DNA of 64,000 nt, taken from positions 4,464,001-4,528,000 of the forward strand of contig CP093399.1 of the NCBI GenBank assembly GCA_029027825.1. Reading direction: 5' to 3'. Both the position numbers and the translations under genes were made by a program. The notes beneath the pieces are model-generated. The model was not told the origin of the DNA and did no database searches. It worked only from the letters and a program-made list of their open reading frames with translations. Of this stretch, positions 1 to 7,723 are shown piece by piece. The DNA comes from Rs1 sp029027825 (GTDB lineage Bacteria; Pseudomonadota; Gammaproteobacteria; Pseudomonadales; Balneatricaceae). The stretch's first letter is position 1. The number at the start of each line of letters is the position of its first letter.

Positions 1-30
1 AATACAACTATTACTATTACACGGATGTAA
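1..30 (+). CDS. possible 3' end of an upstream gene
   Basis: The first 30 bases read open in frame 1 as NTTITITRM and end in TAA at 28-30, four bases before the ATG of the DUF4123 gene. In T6SS cargo loci the gene before a DUF4123 adaptor is usually vgrG, so this may be the VgrG C-terminus. Nine residues cannot prove it. Confidence 0.3.
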   Translation, partial: NTTITITRM

Positions 31-33
31 TCA

Positions 34-1392
34 ATGCAAGACCATTCCCACGGTACGCCTTGGATTCTAAGCTGTGAGGCTATGAAAACTGGCGCAGATG
101 TTCAAGAACGCTATGAATTGCGCGTAGCGGTATTGCTTGAAAGCCACCAGCAGCTCGATGAAATGATGACTACTCTCCTAATGTATAGCTGTTACCTTTG
201 TATTTTTTCTGATGAAATTAAGCCTATCGTCCATTATTTAGAAGATGCTGAGTTCTATGATCAGGTTGCTATTGAGTTATCTCAACAAGTAAGCAAAAAA
301 AATCCTATTGTATTTCAAAAAATTAGACTCATTAGCAGTGAATCACTACTCACTGACAAACAGTTTCTTACCTTCACTGAGCATGATATTCCCCCATTAC
401 CAGAGCAAGACCATTTACCCTTCTGGGAAAAACAGTGGATTACTGATGAGCTTAAAGCGCAATTATTTGCGGATCCTGATAGTAAAGCTCCCCTACTACG
501 CACTTATCTTATTATCGATGGCGGCCTTTATTCTGACAGAACAGGGTTTTACTATTTCTCAGATTCAATCACTGATGTACAAATAGCATGTATGTATACA
601 GGTGAAGCGGCTGAGAATCTAAAGCATGTGGCTCCTTATCTTATTGATGTAACACTTTCGAAAGATGCCGACAAATATTCAATTTTGGATTTTCATAACA
701 GATACTTTGAAAAATGTTGGGGGCAAAATGTTGGTGTTTTTATCCGCACTACCGCTACATTTGAAGAAGTACACAAACACTTTAGAAAATTCATGAGGGC
801 TATGGATGAGGAGACCGGCAAATGGTGTTTCTTCCGCTTTCATGACCCGAGAGTTGTTGTCGATTACTTTCAATCGATAAATGACTGGGCTGAAAGATGT
901 AAGTTGTTTATGTCATCCCGTGACAATTCTCTAAGTTTTAGCATATTAAGCGAGCAAGATGATGGTAAGAAACTGGTCTGTATTGAGCCTAATCAGCTAC
1001 TGGCTGACTTTTCAGGTGCTATCCCTCTCTTTGCTATTACAGCAAGAGATAAAGCAGGTCTTAAGAAGCGAGAATTACGCAAGAAGTGCCATTTAATAAC
1101 AAAAGAACTGAAAATGCTTTTCCCCAAGGAGTTAGAAAACTCTGAAGATATTGAGCAACTAGTTTTTAACAGTGTTACTCGGATGAGAAATTATGGCTTT
1201 ACCTCTGGAGAGTACTTATTTCAACTGGTAGCTTTTGAAATATTTTATGGTAAAGAGTACGAGGTTCAAGAGAACAGTGGTGAACTTGTAAAAATTTGCC
1301 ATAGTGATTTAGACGAAACCAGTAAATTTAATGAGTTCATGGAGCATATGACTCAATTGACCTTTATTGAGGAGGCGAATGAGTATGAGTAA
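34..1392 (+). CDS. DUF4123 T6SS effector adaptor (Tap/TEC-like)
   Basis: Predicted chaperone that loads a cargo effector onto VgrG for type VI secretion; cytoplasmic. The 452-residue protein has a DUF4123 region at about residues 155-280. It opens with RTYLIIDGGLYS and contains the hallmark WCFFRFHDPRV at about 264-274. Residues 1-150 and 300-452 are not recognised and may bind the specific effector, as DUF4123 proteins usually have variable extensions. The start at 34 follows a TAA four bases upstream. The last bases overlap the start of the downstream effector, so adaptor and effector are translationally coupled. The family assignment rests on motif and context; the exact partner is inferred from adjacency. 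Confidence 0.8.
   Translation: MQDHSHGTPWILSCEAMKTGADVQERYELRVAVLLESHQQLDEMMTTLLMYSCYLCIFSDEIKPIVHYLEDAEFYDQVAIELSQQVSKKNPIVFQKIRLISSESLLTDKQFLTFTEHDIPPLPEQDHLPFWEKQWITDELKAQLFADPDSKAPLLRTYLIIDGGLYSDRTGFYYFSDSITDVQIACMYTGEAAENLKHVAPYLIDVTLSKDADKYSILDFHNRYFEKCWGQNVGVFIRTTATFEEVHKHFRKFMRAMDEETGKWCFFRFHDPRVVVDYFQSINDWAERCKLFMSSRDNSLSFSILSEQDDGKKLVCIEPNQLLADFSGAIPLFAITARDKAGLKKRELRKKCHLITKELKMLFPKELENSEDIEQLVFNSVTRMRNYGFTSGEYLFQLVAFEIFYGKEYEVQENSGELVKICHSDLDETSKFNEFMEHMTQLTFIEEANEYE
1370..1375 (+). promoter_or_regulatory. ribosome binding site deciding the effector start
   Basis: A perfect AGGAGG lies at 1370-1375. An ATG at 1379 is only 3 bases away, whereas the ATG at 1385 is 9 bases away, so 1385 is the preferred start of the effector. 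The open frame itself extends further upstream to a TTG at 1367. Confidence 0.75.
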
Positions 1393-2878
1393 TCCCAACA
1401 CACTAAAACCCGCAGAAATTGCTCAACGTACAGAAGCTACAGCTATTGAAAAATTCCAAGGCCCTATTGATGGTATTACCTCACCTTGCGGTACTTGGAT
1501 TAAAGTCAAAGCCAATTATGCGGATAGATGGCAAACACCAATGGCGGGAGCTAAATTCAATTTGTATGTTGAAGACAAGTTGCTATTAGAAGGTAAGCAC
1601 TTAAAAGATTATGAGCAAGTAGGGTTAATAACGGGGGAAGGTCCACCGCAAAACCCCCAAGAGGTCGGCCCGTGGTATAAAAAATATCAAGAACTAGGTA
1701 CTTTTAATCATCCTAGTTGTGAGCAAGGCAAGGCTCGTTTTGAGTTAGTAAAAGCTTCAGCTAGTGAGGAGGCTCAGATAGAAGCTATCAACAAAGCGAT
1801 TGCCGCTAGGCTAGATGGAGAGTACCGCAACCTTGTAAAACAAATGCTGCCCTACAATAGAGAGTGGGATAAATCTGGCCCCCGTTCAATCCTTAAAGCT
1901 CTAGAGAAAGCAGATCAAGAAGCCTCCGAGGAGTGGTTAAAAGATCAAGAAGAACTACTGACTTGGAAGTATTGGCAAGATATAGGTAGCACCATTGCTG
2001 AATATACTCCCAAATTGTACGATACAGCAAAAAGCATGGGCCAAGAGTATATTGATGATCTCATAGATGATATTGAAAAAGTACGGGCTAACCGTGAAAA
2101 TATGAAACGTCCTCAATGGTGGTTGACTAAAGCGGATGAATATATTGATGAGCAAAATAAAAAATTAAAAGGAGCCCAAGAATACGTTAAGGAAGTTGCG
2201 CAAGATATCAATGAATCTGCACAAAGTGCCTTAGAGATTTATCAAAGAAGAGAAGCAATCTTAGCCTTACCTAACTTGTTCGTCGCTGGCAAAGTAGATG
2301 AAATCGAAGCCTTCATCGATATAGATTTATATGCCATAGATCCACAATTGGCTACAGAGCTTAAGTACGACAAATCATGGCAAGAGTTCCTAGAGTTGGC
2401 ACATGATGGCGAGGCGCTCACTAGTATCACTGTCTATGGTGATCTAATCATAAAACTGATCCCACCCAACTTCTATTTTTATTATTATGGCAAAGGCGCA
2501 TTTTACATTATTATTGAATTACTTTTTCTGTTTGTTTGTTTGATGTTTGGTGGAGCTGCCGCTGCGCGTGTTACTTCAATGTCTGCCCGCTTAGTCAGTG
2601 TCACTGCAAAAGGCGGCAAAGCTATTGAGGGTAGCCAAGATGCACTACGCGCCTACAATAGAACTATTGAGGCATTCACTAAAGTTGCAGAAGATCTTAA
2701 TAAATTACGTGAAAAACTAATCACCTCTCGCCGAGCACGTTCAATCAACGGCAGTTCAGGTACTACACTGGCACAAAAACGAAAAACCACTGAACGCGAT
2801 GGACGCTGCCGTGTTTGCGACAACAAAGATCATCAAACACCACTACACCGTGGTGGTAATGTAGAGTATAGGGCGTAA
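1385..2878 (+). CDS. T6SS cargo effector, N-terminal and linker part
   Basis: About 497 residues, probably the delivery portion of a polymorphic toxin whose nuclease tip is now encoded in another frame downstream. The middle (about residues 120-330) is rich in charged helical sequence. A hydrophobic stretch at about 359-395 (aromatic run, then IIIELLFLFVCLMFGG) looks membrane-inserting. Near the end is a Cys pair, C475 and C478, in RCRVCDNKDH, the small metal-binding-like lead-in seen before AHH-type nuclease domains. The frame stops with TAA at 2876-2878, and the AHH domain resumes at 2881 in another frame. The native protein was probably one chain broken by an indel near 2862-2880. The start at 1385 overlaps the end of the adaptor gene. 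No PAAR or VgrG motif was seen. Confidence 0.7.
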   Translation: MSNPNTLKPAEIAQRTEATAIEKFQGPIDGITSPCGTWIKVKANYADRWQTPMAGAKFNLYVEDKLLLEGKHLKDYEQVGLITGEGPPQNPQEVGPWYKKYQELGTFNHPSCEQGKARFELVKASASEEAQIEAINKAIAARLDGEYRNLVKQMLPYNREWDKSGPRSILKALEKADQEASEEWLKDQEELLTWKYWQDIGSTIAEYTPKLYDTAKSMGQEYIDDLIDDIEKVRANRENMKRPQWWLTKADEYIDEQNKKLKGAQEYVKEVAQDINESAQSALEIYQRREAILALPNLFVAGKVDEIEAFIDIDLYAIDPQLATELKYDKSWQEFLELAHDGEALTSITVYGDLIIKLIPPNFYFYYYGKGAFYIIIELLFLFVCLMFGGAAAARVTSMSARLVSVTAKGGKAIEGSQDALRAYNRTIEAFTKVAEDLNKLREKLITSRRARSINGSSGTTLAQKRKTTERDGRCRVCDNKDHQTPLHRGGNVEYRA

Positions 2879-3094
2879 CCATGGGCTACAGAGATAATGT
2901 ATTAAATAGAACTACAAAAGAAGATATGCCTAATCATCCTAGACACCATGGTATAACGATGCAAGCCCACCACTTGTTATCTAAATCAGGAGTAGGTGAT
3001 ACAGGTTTAGCAGAAGACTTAAAGCACCTTGGGTATGATATTGACCATCACAATAATATCGTTTTAATTCCTAGTACTTTGCCTAGTGCTTGTC

Positions 3095-3099
3095 ACTTA
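3095..3099. repeat. target site duplication ACTTA, left copy
   Basis: ACTTA at 3095-3099 directly precedes the left end of the IS1380-type element and is repeated at 4745-4749 directly after its right end. Perfect 5-bp duplications indicate a simple and relatively unaltered insertion. Confidence 0.9.
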
Positions 3100-4744
3100 C
3101 CTGGATCCGTGACTTAAAAATCACAAATATTGTACCAAAGCCATGCATCATCGGTGTTTACGCGGTAAAATCCCTCATTATTATACTCACCCAATCAGTG
3201 ATGTTTTCAATGCGCACATTTAAGCTAGAACAATCCAAAACTGAAATCCTGTCCCCACATGCTGGATTAGCGTTAGTAGGTCATTATCTTAACCAGCAGA
3301 CTACATTAAATAAAACCTCTCGCACCATATCTAAGCGCCATGGTATCTCAAATATAGACCTTATCCGTACCTATTTGGGTCAGATGTGTCTAGGAAAAAG
3401 CGACTTCGAAGCTGTAGAAAACTCTCGTCATGATCCTTTTTTTAAAGCCGCGATGGGCATCAAGCAATCCGTCTCTTCAGCAAGACTACGTCAGCGCTTT
3501 GATGAAGATGCTGCTCGATTGATCCCCCTTTTAGACGATGCTAGTGTGGAGTTCATGAAAAATGTTAAGGTGCCGATCAGCGGGTTATCGACTGGCCATG
3601 TGCCGCTAGATATTGATGTGTTTCCGATGGACAATAGTGACTCAAAGAAAGAAGGAGTGGCTTACACCTATAAAGGCCATGATGGTTACGCACCTATTGC
3701 TGCTTATCTTGGTCTTGAAGGCTGGTGTGTTACCTGTGAACTGCGTCCCGGTAATCAACATGCCAATAAAGAATTTCTTCATACTTTAGATAGGCTTCTA
3801 CCTCGCGTTCGTTCACTGTGTGACAAACCTATATTACTTCGTTTAGACAGTGCTCATGATGCTGCAGAGAATCGAAAATATCTACATGAGCGCTCAGTCG
3901 ATTACCTCATTAAATGGAACCCGCGTAAACATGATCCTTTGGATTGGTATACAAAAGCGGAAACTGAAACAGTATGGTGTCACGAACGACCCGGTAAAAT
4001 GGTGGCTATCTTTAGTGAAGCACTTGATGAAGAGCATTATGTACGGCGAGTGATCAAAGTTGTTGTGCGTCAAAGTAATGCGAAAGGGCAGCTATTCCTT
4101 GAGCCTGAAATTGAGGTTGAAGGTTGGCTCACCACACTATCAGCTGATCTTATCGATGATCACGCACTTATTCAGCTGTATTGTGATCACGCTACATCAG
4201 AGCAGTTTCACAGTGAGTTTAAAACAGATCTAGACTTGGAACGACTCCCTTCAGGCAAGTTTGATACCAATGATCTAGTCATGGCATTCGCTGTACTTGC
4301 TTACAATATGCTGCGCTATATGGGCCTTAAAGGGTTAATGGGAAAAGATGCCCCGGTTCGGCATAAAGCTAAGCGACGTCGGTTAAAAACGGTCATCCAA
4401 GAAATGATGTATATAGCCTGCAGGATGGTATCCAGTGGTAGACGGCTTACACTTCGCTTTGGCAAGCATTGCCCTGGGTTCAAAGCGTTTACCTGTGTTT
4501 ACGGCAGTACTTAACACAGTAAAGGGTCGTCAAATTTTACAAAAGAGTGCTTACGCAGGAAATGACTGTACCTGAAACTCAATAAAGAGCATGAGCATCT
4601 GGCAGAGTATCGTGAAATATTACGAAAATAGGGAGTACTAACCATCTCGCCTTGATTTTGATTAGGTAAAACCTACGTTTTTAAAATCGATGCATCAAAA
4701 TGCAGGGGGTGTCAACTTCATATTTATGAACTCACTGATTCAGG
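3100..4744 (+). mobile_element. IS1380-family insertion sequence, 1645 bp
   Basis: The element begins CCTGGATCCGTGACTT at 3100 and ends TCACTGATTCAGG at 4744. The terminal 13 bases are imperfect inverted repeats (CCTGGATCCGTGA against CCTGAATCAGTGA, 11 of 13). It is flanked by ACTTA on both sides and contains one transposase gene with no visible frameshift. Its termini match those of three 160-bp MITEs in this window, so it is a plausible source of the transposase that moves them. Confidence 0.92.
3201..4514 (+). CDS. IS1380-family transposase
   Basis: DDE transposase of 437 residues. The open frame starts upstream at 3090, outside the element, so the ATG at 3201 (or 3210, MRTFKLEQ) is preferred. 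Family signatures are MDNSDSKKEGV followed by YTYKGHDGYAPIAAYLG, which contains the first catalytic Asp; LLRLDSAHDAAEN with the second Asp; and CDHATSEQFHSEFKTDLDLE with the Glu. Length and motif order fit IS1380 transposases. The gene looks intact and may be active. It acts on the 13-bp inverted ends of its own element and possibly on the related MITEs. Confidence 0.9.
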   Translation: MFSMRTFKLEQSKTEILSPHAGLALVGHYLNQQTTLNKTSRTISKRHGISNIDLIRTYLGQMCLGKSDFEAVENSRHDPFFKAAMGIKQSVSSARLRQRFDEDAARLIPLLDDASVEFMKNVKVPISGLSTGHVPLDIDVFPMDNSDSKKEGVAYTYKGHDGYAPIAAYLGLEGWCVTCELRPGNQHANKEFLHTLDRLLPRVRSLCDKPILLRLDSAHDAAENRKYLHERSVDYLIKWNPRKHDPLDWYTKAETETVWCHERPGKMVAIFSEALDEEHYVRRVIKVVVRQSNAKGQLFLEPEIEVEGWLTTLSADLIDDHALIQLYCDHATSEQFHSEFKTDLDLERLPSGKFDTNDLVMAFAVLAYNMLRYMGLKGLMGKDAPVRHKAKRRRLKTVIQEMMYIACRMVSSGRRLTLRFGKHCPGFKAFTCVYGST

Positions 4745-4749
4745 ACTTA
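4745..4749. repeat. target site duplication ACTTA, right copy
   Basis: Second copy of the 5-bp duplication, directly abutting the right inverted repeat that ends at 4744. The toxin reading frame resumes at 4750. Confidence 0.9.
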
Positions 4750-4866
4750 AATATACAAATACACCGAGGGAACCATGGTTCGACTAAGGCCTCGGCAATA
4801 GATGATGATGACCAACATGAACCAAGTTATCATGAAACAGTCGCTACAATGATAGAAGAAATATAA

Positions 4867-5196
4867 GATGAAATTAATAAAGGTAACTTTTGTGACATTA
4901 ACAAAAAAGTTTTGATAAAAAAATTAAATAAATACAGTAGAAAACTAGCAGCTAAGATAAACAAAAATAAAGTTGCTTTATCAAGTGTTCACACCAATTT
5001 TGGTACAGTTAATACGAACAAAAAAGGTTGTAGTAACGAAGTATCAATTTCAAAAATAAATGATGAAAGCCCTCAGTGTAGCCAAGATAGAGATCATTCA
5101 GAAATAAAAGTACCTACTCTACTAAATATTTTAAAAGTAAGTAAAAATGGTATAACAACTCCGAAACAAGATTACAAATTGAAGGCAGGTCAATGA
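4867..5196 (+). pseudogene. C-terminal tail of the AHH effector after an in-frame stop
   Basis: The frame is the same as the AHH domain and stays open from 4867 to TGA 5194-5196 after the TAA at 4864-4866. It encodes a Lys-rich helical segment (KKLNKYSRKLAAKINK), then a T/N-rich stretch ending KKGCS, which resembles the usual end of AHH T6SS effectors, then about 45 further residues ending KLKAGQ. A weak TTG at 4912 could start a 94-residue peptide, but a nonsense-truncated tail is more likely. The TGA overlaps the ATG of the immunity gene at 5193, so toxin and immunity were translationally coupled. Confidence 0.55.
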
Positions 5197-5843
5197 ATAT
5201 ACACCTCGAGCAAGAATATTATATAATTTGCGGACAGACTGCAAAGGACGTAATTCGATTAAAACCTGATCCTAGAAACAAAAAACTGAAAGCTGGATCT
5301 CAGTTTATAACGCACGGTAGGCCATTATTTTATACTAATGCCTATAATGATGACCAGAGGTCCGATGGTCTGAATAGGTACGGTGAAAAAGAAAATATAA
5401 CCAATATTATGTTCAAAGGTAAAAGTTTTATACTTGATGATGAATTACGCAATTTATTGATAAAGTTTGATGTGAAATCTGTCCAATACTATCAAGCCAT
5501 ATATATAGATAAAATTGGTAATTATCATGAGAACTATTGGTTTGTTAACGTTTACGAAAGTTATGATTGGTGTGATATTGATAGATCAACACTAGACGAA
5601 TTTGCAGATGAAGATATAGCAGATGGGGATCTTCCGAGAGCGGATAAGATTGCTTTAGACTTTCACAAAATGCTCCAAGTTCCAGAAGAAAAAAGACTTA
5701 TATTTAAAATCAGCAATATTATAAACAACTATATTTATGTACATGAGAAAATTAAAAATCTTTTAGAACCATTGGTAGGTGATAAAGCTAAGTTCTATCG
5801 GGTAGATGAATATGAGGAAGGGATGGAGTTCATGGATGATTAG
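5193..5843 (+). CDS. Imm11 (DUF1629)-like immunity protein
   Basis: Predicted 216-residue cytoplasmic antitoxin for the AHH nuclease effector. It starts MNIHLEQEYYII and carries the family-type middle segment in which the protein describes a bound position (DDELRNLLIKF, then VKSVQYYQAIYIDK) followed by NYWFVNVYESYDWCDID. No signal peptide or membrane segment, fitting a cytosolic nuclease inhibitor. The ATG at 5193 overlaps the TGA of the toxin tail. Identification rests on family-like pattern and on position directly after an AHH toxin; specificity is inferred. The gene is intact although its toxin is broken. Confidence 0.65.
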   Translation: MNIHLEQEYYIICGQTAKDVIRLKPDPRNKKLKAGSQFITHGRPLFYTNAYNDDQRSDGLNRYGEKENITNIMFKGKSFILDDELRNLLIKFDVKSVQYYQAIYIDKIGNYHENYWFVNVYESYDWCDIDRSTLDEFADEDIADGDLPRADKIALDFHKMLQVPEEKRLIFKISNIINNYIYVHEKIKNLLEPLVGDKAKFYRVDEYEEGMEFMDD

Positions 5844-5845
5844 TT

Positions 5846-5989
5846 ATTAATATTCGTTTAGACGAAAAATATTACATTATGTCAAGTGATGGTAGCAAAT
5901 TTGATGGTGTCATATTCGCAGACGGTGATGATGAAACACATGAGTTAAAGTATGGGACAAGATACTTACAAGGTGGTCGTAATCAATAG
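5846..5989 (+). pseudogene. 5' stub of a second immunity paralogue
   Basis: Directly after the immunity gene an open stretch reads INIRLDEKYYIMSSDG and continues to LKYGTRYLQGGRNQ before TAG at 5987-5989. It resembles the first 45 residues of the neighbour (NIHLEQEYYII, later LKAGSQFITHGR), so this is a second, diverged immunity copy. There is no ATG, GTG or TTG at the expected position (GTT-ATT only). The 3' end is cut where a 10-bp tandem repeat and a 165-bp inverted-repeat element begin. Confidence 0.6.
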
Positions 5990-6030
5990 TAATCAATAGT
6001 AATCAATAGTAATCAATAGTAATCAATAGG
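5981..6030. repeat. 10-bp tandem repeat, five copies
   Basis: Five head-to-tail copies of AATCAATAGT (the last ends GG) run directly into the left inverted repeat of the adjacent 165-bp element. The unit equals the outer edge of that element (TCAATAG), so the array may arise by slippage or repeated insertion at its boundary. Confidence 0.9.
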
Positions 6031-6187
6031 GTCAGAGTAAATTGATTTTTCCGCAAATCAATCATTGCCCTACTCTCCAGATATTTCTAAAATTTATGAT
6101 CACCACCATGCTGGTATTGACTGACTAGCCATGACTTGGGTCATATAATACTTAGGTAGGTTTATCAATTAACTCTGACCCCATTGA
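6023..6187. mobile_element. 165-bp inverted-repeat element (GGGTCAGAGT type)
   Basis: The ends are 23-bp inverted repeats at 6023-6045 and 6165-6187, matching at 21 of 23 positions, with core GGGTCAGAGT. Nothing between them codes for protein. This motif is commonly found beside REP-associated (RAYT) transposase genes, so the element is probably non-autonomous. That link is from memory of the motif, not proven here. It abuts the IS66 remnant with no spacer. Confidence 0.7.
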
Positions 6188-6425
6188 TTCAGAGCGCGCG
6201 TTGCGGGTGATCCCAATGGGCAGGAAAAATTATCTTTTCTGCTGGACAGAATTAGGTGCTGAGTATTTAGGCATATTACAGAGCTTATTGGTGACTTGTC
6301 GTTTGCAGGGTATTAATCCCTACACCTATTTAGTTGATGTACTCCAGCGTGTCAGCTTGCACCCAGCCTCTAAGGTTGAGGAACTAACGCCTCGGTTATG
6401 GAAAAAGAAGTTCGTAGATCACTAG
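6186..6425 (+). pseudogene. IS66-family transposase, C-terminal remnant
   Basis: In-frame sequence reads SERALRVIPMGRKNYLFCW and continues through LLVTCRLQGINPYTYLVDVL to HPASKVEELTPRLWKK. This is the highly conserved C-terminal end of IS66 TnpC transposases, from the catalytic Glu region on. The N-terminal about 80 percent is missing; the left edge is the 165-bp element and the right edge the IS4-type element. No IS66 TnpA or TnpB was found. Confidence 0.85.
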
Positions 6426-7700
6426 TGTCCGGTTTAAAAATAGAGAACAGATTGTAAAGCATTAACCTCGGGGTTTACGGTAGAATTGTTGTTATCGAGA
6501 CACCAATTTTCACTACCTGAGGTTAAGCGTGAAACATTCTAACAGCATTTTCTACCAACTATTAAAATTTATTCCCCGTCATACCTTCCAAAAAGTGGTT
6601 GATCGACATAAGGGTGATCATCGAGTAAGAACGCTCTCATGCTGGGATCAATTGGTTGCTTTACTCTTTGCGCAACTTAATAGTCAGACGTCATTAAGAG
6701 GTATTGAAACAACTTTCAATAGCCAAAGATCTAAGCTTTACCATTTAGGCGCTAGCCGCATCAGCCGTTCATCTCTAGCGGATGCTAACGCCAATCGACC
6801 CGCCGCTATTTGCAGTGTAACGTTCTATTATCTGCTCGAAAAAGTGCGTTCAAAACTCCCTAAAAATGAAGCTAATGAGATGGTAAGACTGATTGATTCA
6901 ACGACGATAGATTTGAATTTAAATCAATTTAAGTGGGCAAAGTTTCGTTCAAAGAAGGCTGGAATCAAGCTTCATACCGTGTATGACCCTAACGCCGCTG
7001 TCCCTGTTTTTTTCTCACTAACAGAGGCAAAAACCAATGACGCTAAAGAGCTGAATAATCTGCCGATGATGCCAAATACAACCTATGTTGTTGATCGTGC
7101 ATACAATAATTACAGTTGGTTGGTTTTATTCGTTGGATCAGGATAATTCTAAATTTGTCGGTCGAATGAAGACAAATACTTGCTATACAGTGATGGAAAC
7201 AAAGGCTCCTATTGGCATAGGAGTCATTGCAGATGAAGTTACCCGCCTAAGCAGTGCTAAAGGAAAGAAGCATTGCCCAATAGATTTACGGCGCGTCACC
7301 TTCGTTCGAGAAGAAGATCAAAAAGAGCTAGTTTTCATCACAAATGATTTATCGCGCTCAGCGGTTGAGATCGCCGCATTATATAAACAGCGTTGGGAGA
7401 TAGAGCTGTTTTTTAAATGGATCAAACAAAACCTCAAAATAAAACGCTTCATCAGTCAGAATAGGAATGGAGTGATGATTCAGGTCTTGATAGCATTAAT
7501 ATCCTATCTACTTTTGAAACTGACGCAATTAACCCACCTAAGCAAGCAAACGCTCTATCAAATCTGCCTATTAATCGGTGCTAATTTAATGGAGCGAAGA
7601 GACATAATGGAACTTCTAAACCCATGCTCTGTACGGTTAATACCAGACAAAAACAGCGTGGAACAAGTAACTTTTTGGTTACAAGATGCTTAACCGGACA
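6426..7700 (+). mobile_element. IS4-family insertion sequence, 1275 bp
   Basis: The element is bounded by inverted ends TGTCCGGTTTAA at 6426 and TTAACCGGACA at 7700. The flanks read CACTAG outside the left end and CTAGTG outside the right end. CTAG may be a 4-bp duplication, but because it is palindromic the exact boundary is ambiguous. It contains one transposase gene broken by a frameshift. Confidence 0.85.
6529..7693 (+). pseudogene. IS4-family transposase, frameshifted
   Basis: DDE transposase whose first part (6529-7146) carries RLIDSTTIDLNL with the first Asp and YVVDRAYNNYSW with the second. The second part (to 7693) resumes as FYSLDQDNSKF and carries LYKQRWEIELFFKWIKQNL with the Glu. 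The reading frame changes at a tandem TTGG TTGG at 7116-7123. Deleting one TTGG joins YNNYSW to FYSLDQ exactly, so a 4-bp duplication inactivated the gene. Full length would be about 386 residues. Confidence 0.9.
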
Positions 7701-7723
7701 CTAGTGATTCAATTTACTGAATT

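Larger units (their letters stand above)
2881..4866 (+). pseudogene. AHH-family nuclease toxin domain, interrupted by IS1380-type element
   Basis: C-terminal toxin tip of the effector, a predicted HNH/EndoVII-superfamily DNase. Bases 2881-3099 encode NRTTKEDMPNHPRHHG, then MQAHHLLSK and SACHL. An insertion sequence starts at 3100. Skipping 3100-4749 (the element plus one copy of the 5-bp target duplication) continues in the same frame as NIQIHRGNHGSTK and later SYHETV, ending at TAA 4864-4866. ACHL followed by a short spacer and HRGNH, then YH, is the conserved second half of AHH toxins, so the break point and reading frame are certain. As it stands the toxin should be inactive, because the HRGNH half is separated by 1.65 kb. 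Confidence 0.88.

Noticed and set aside
5981..6030. Possible CRISPR array
   Set aside because: The repeats are 10 bp and directly adjacent with no spacers, as are the arrays at 21421 and 54038.
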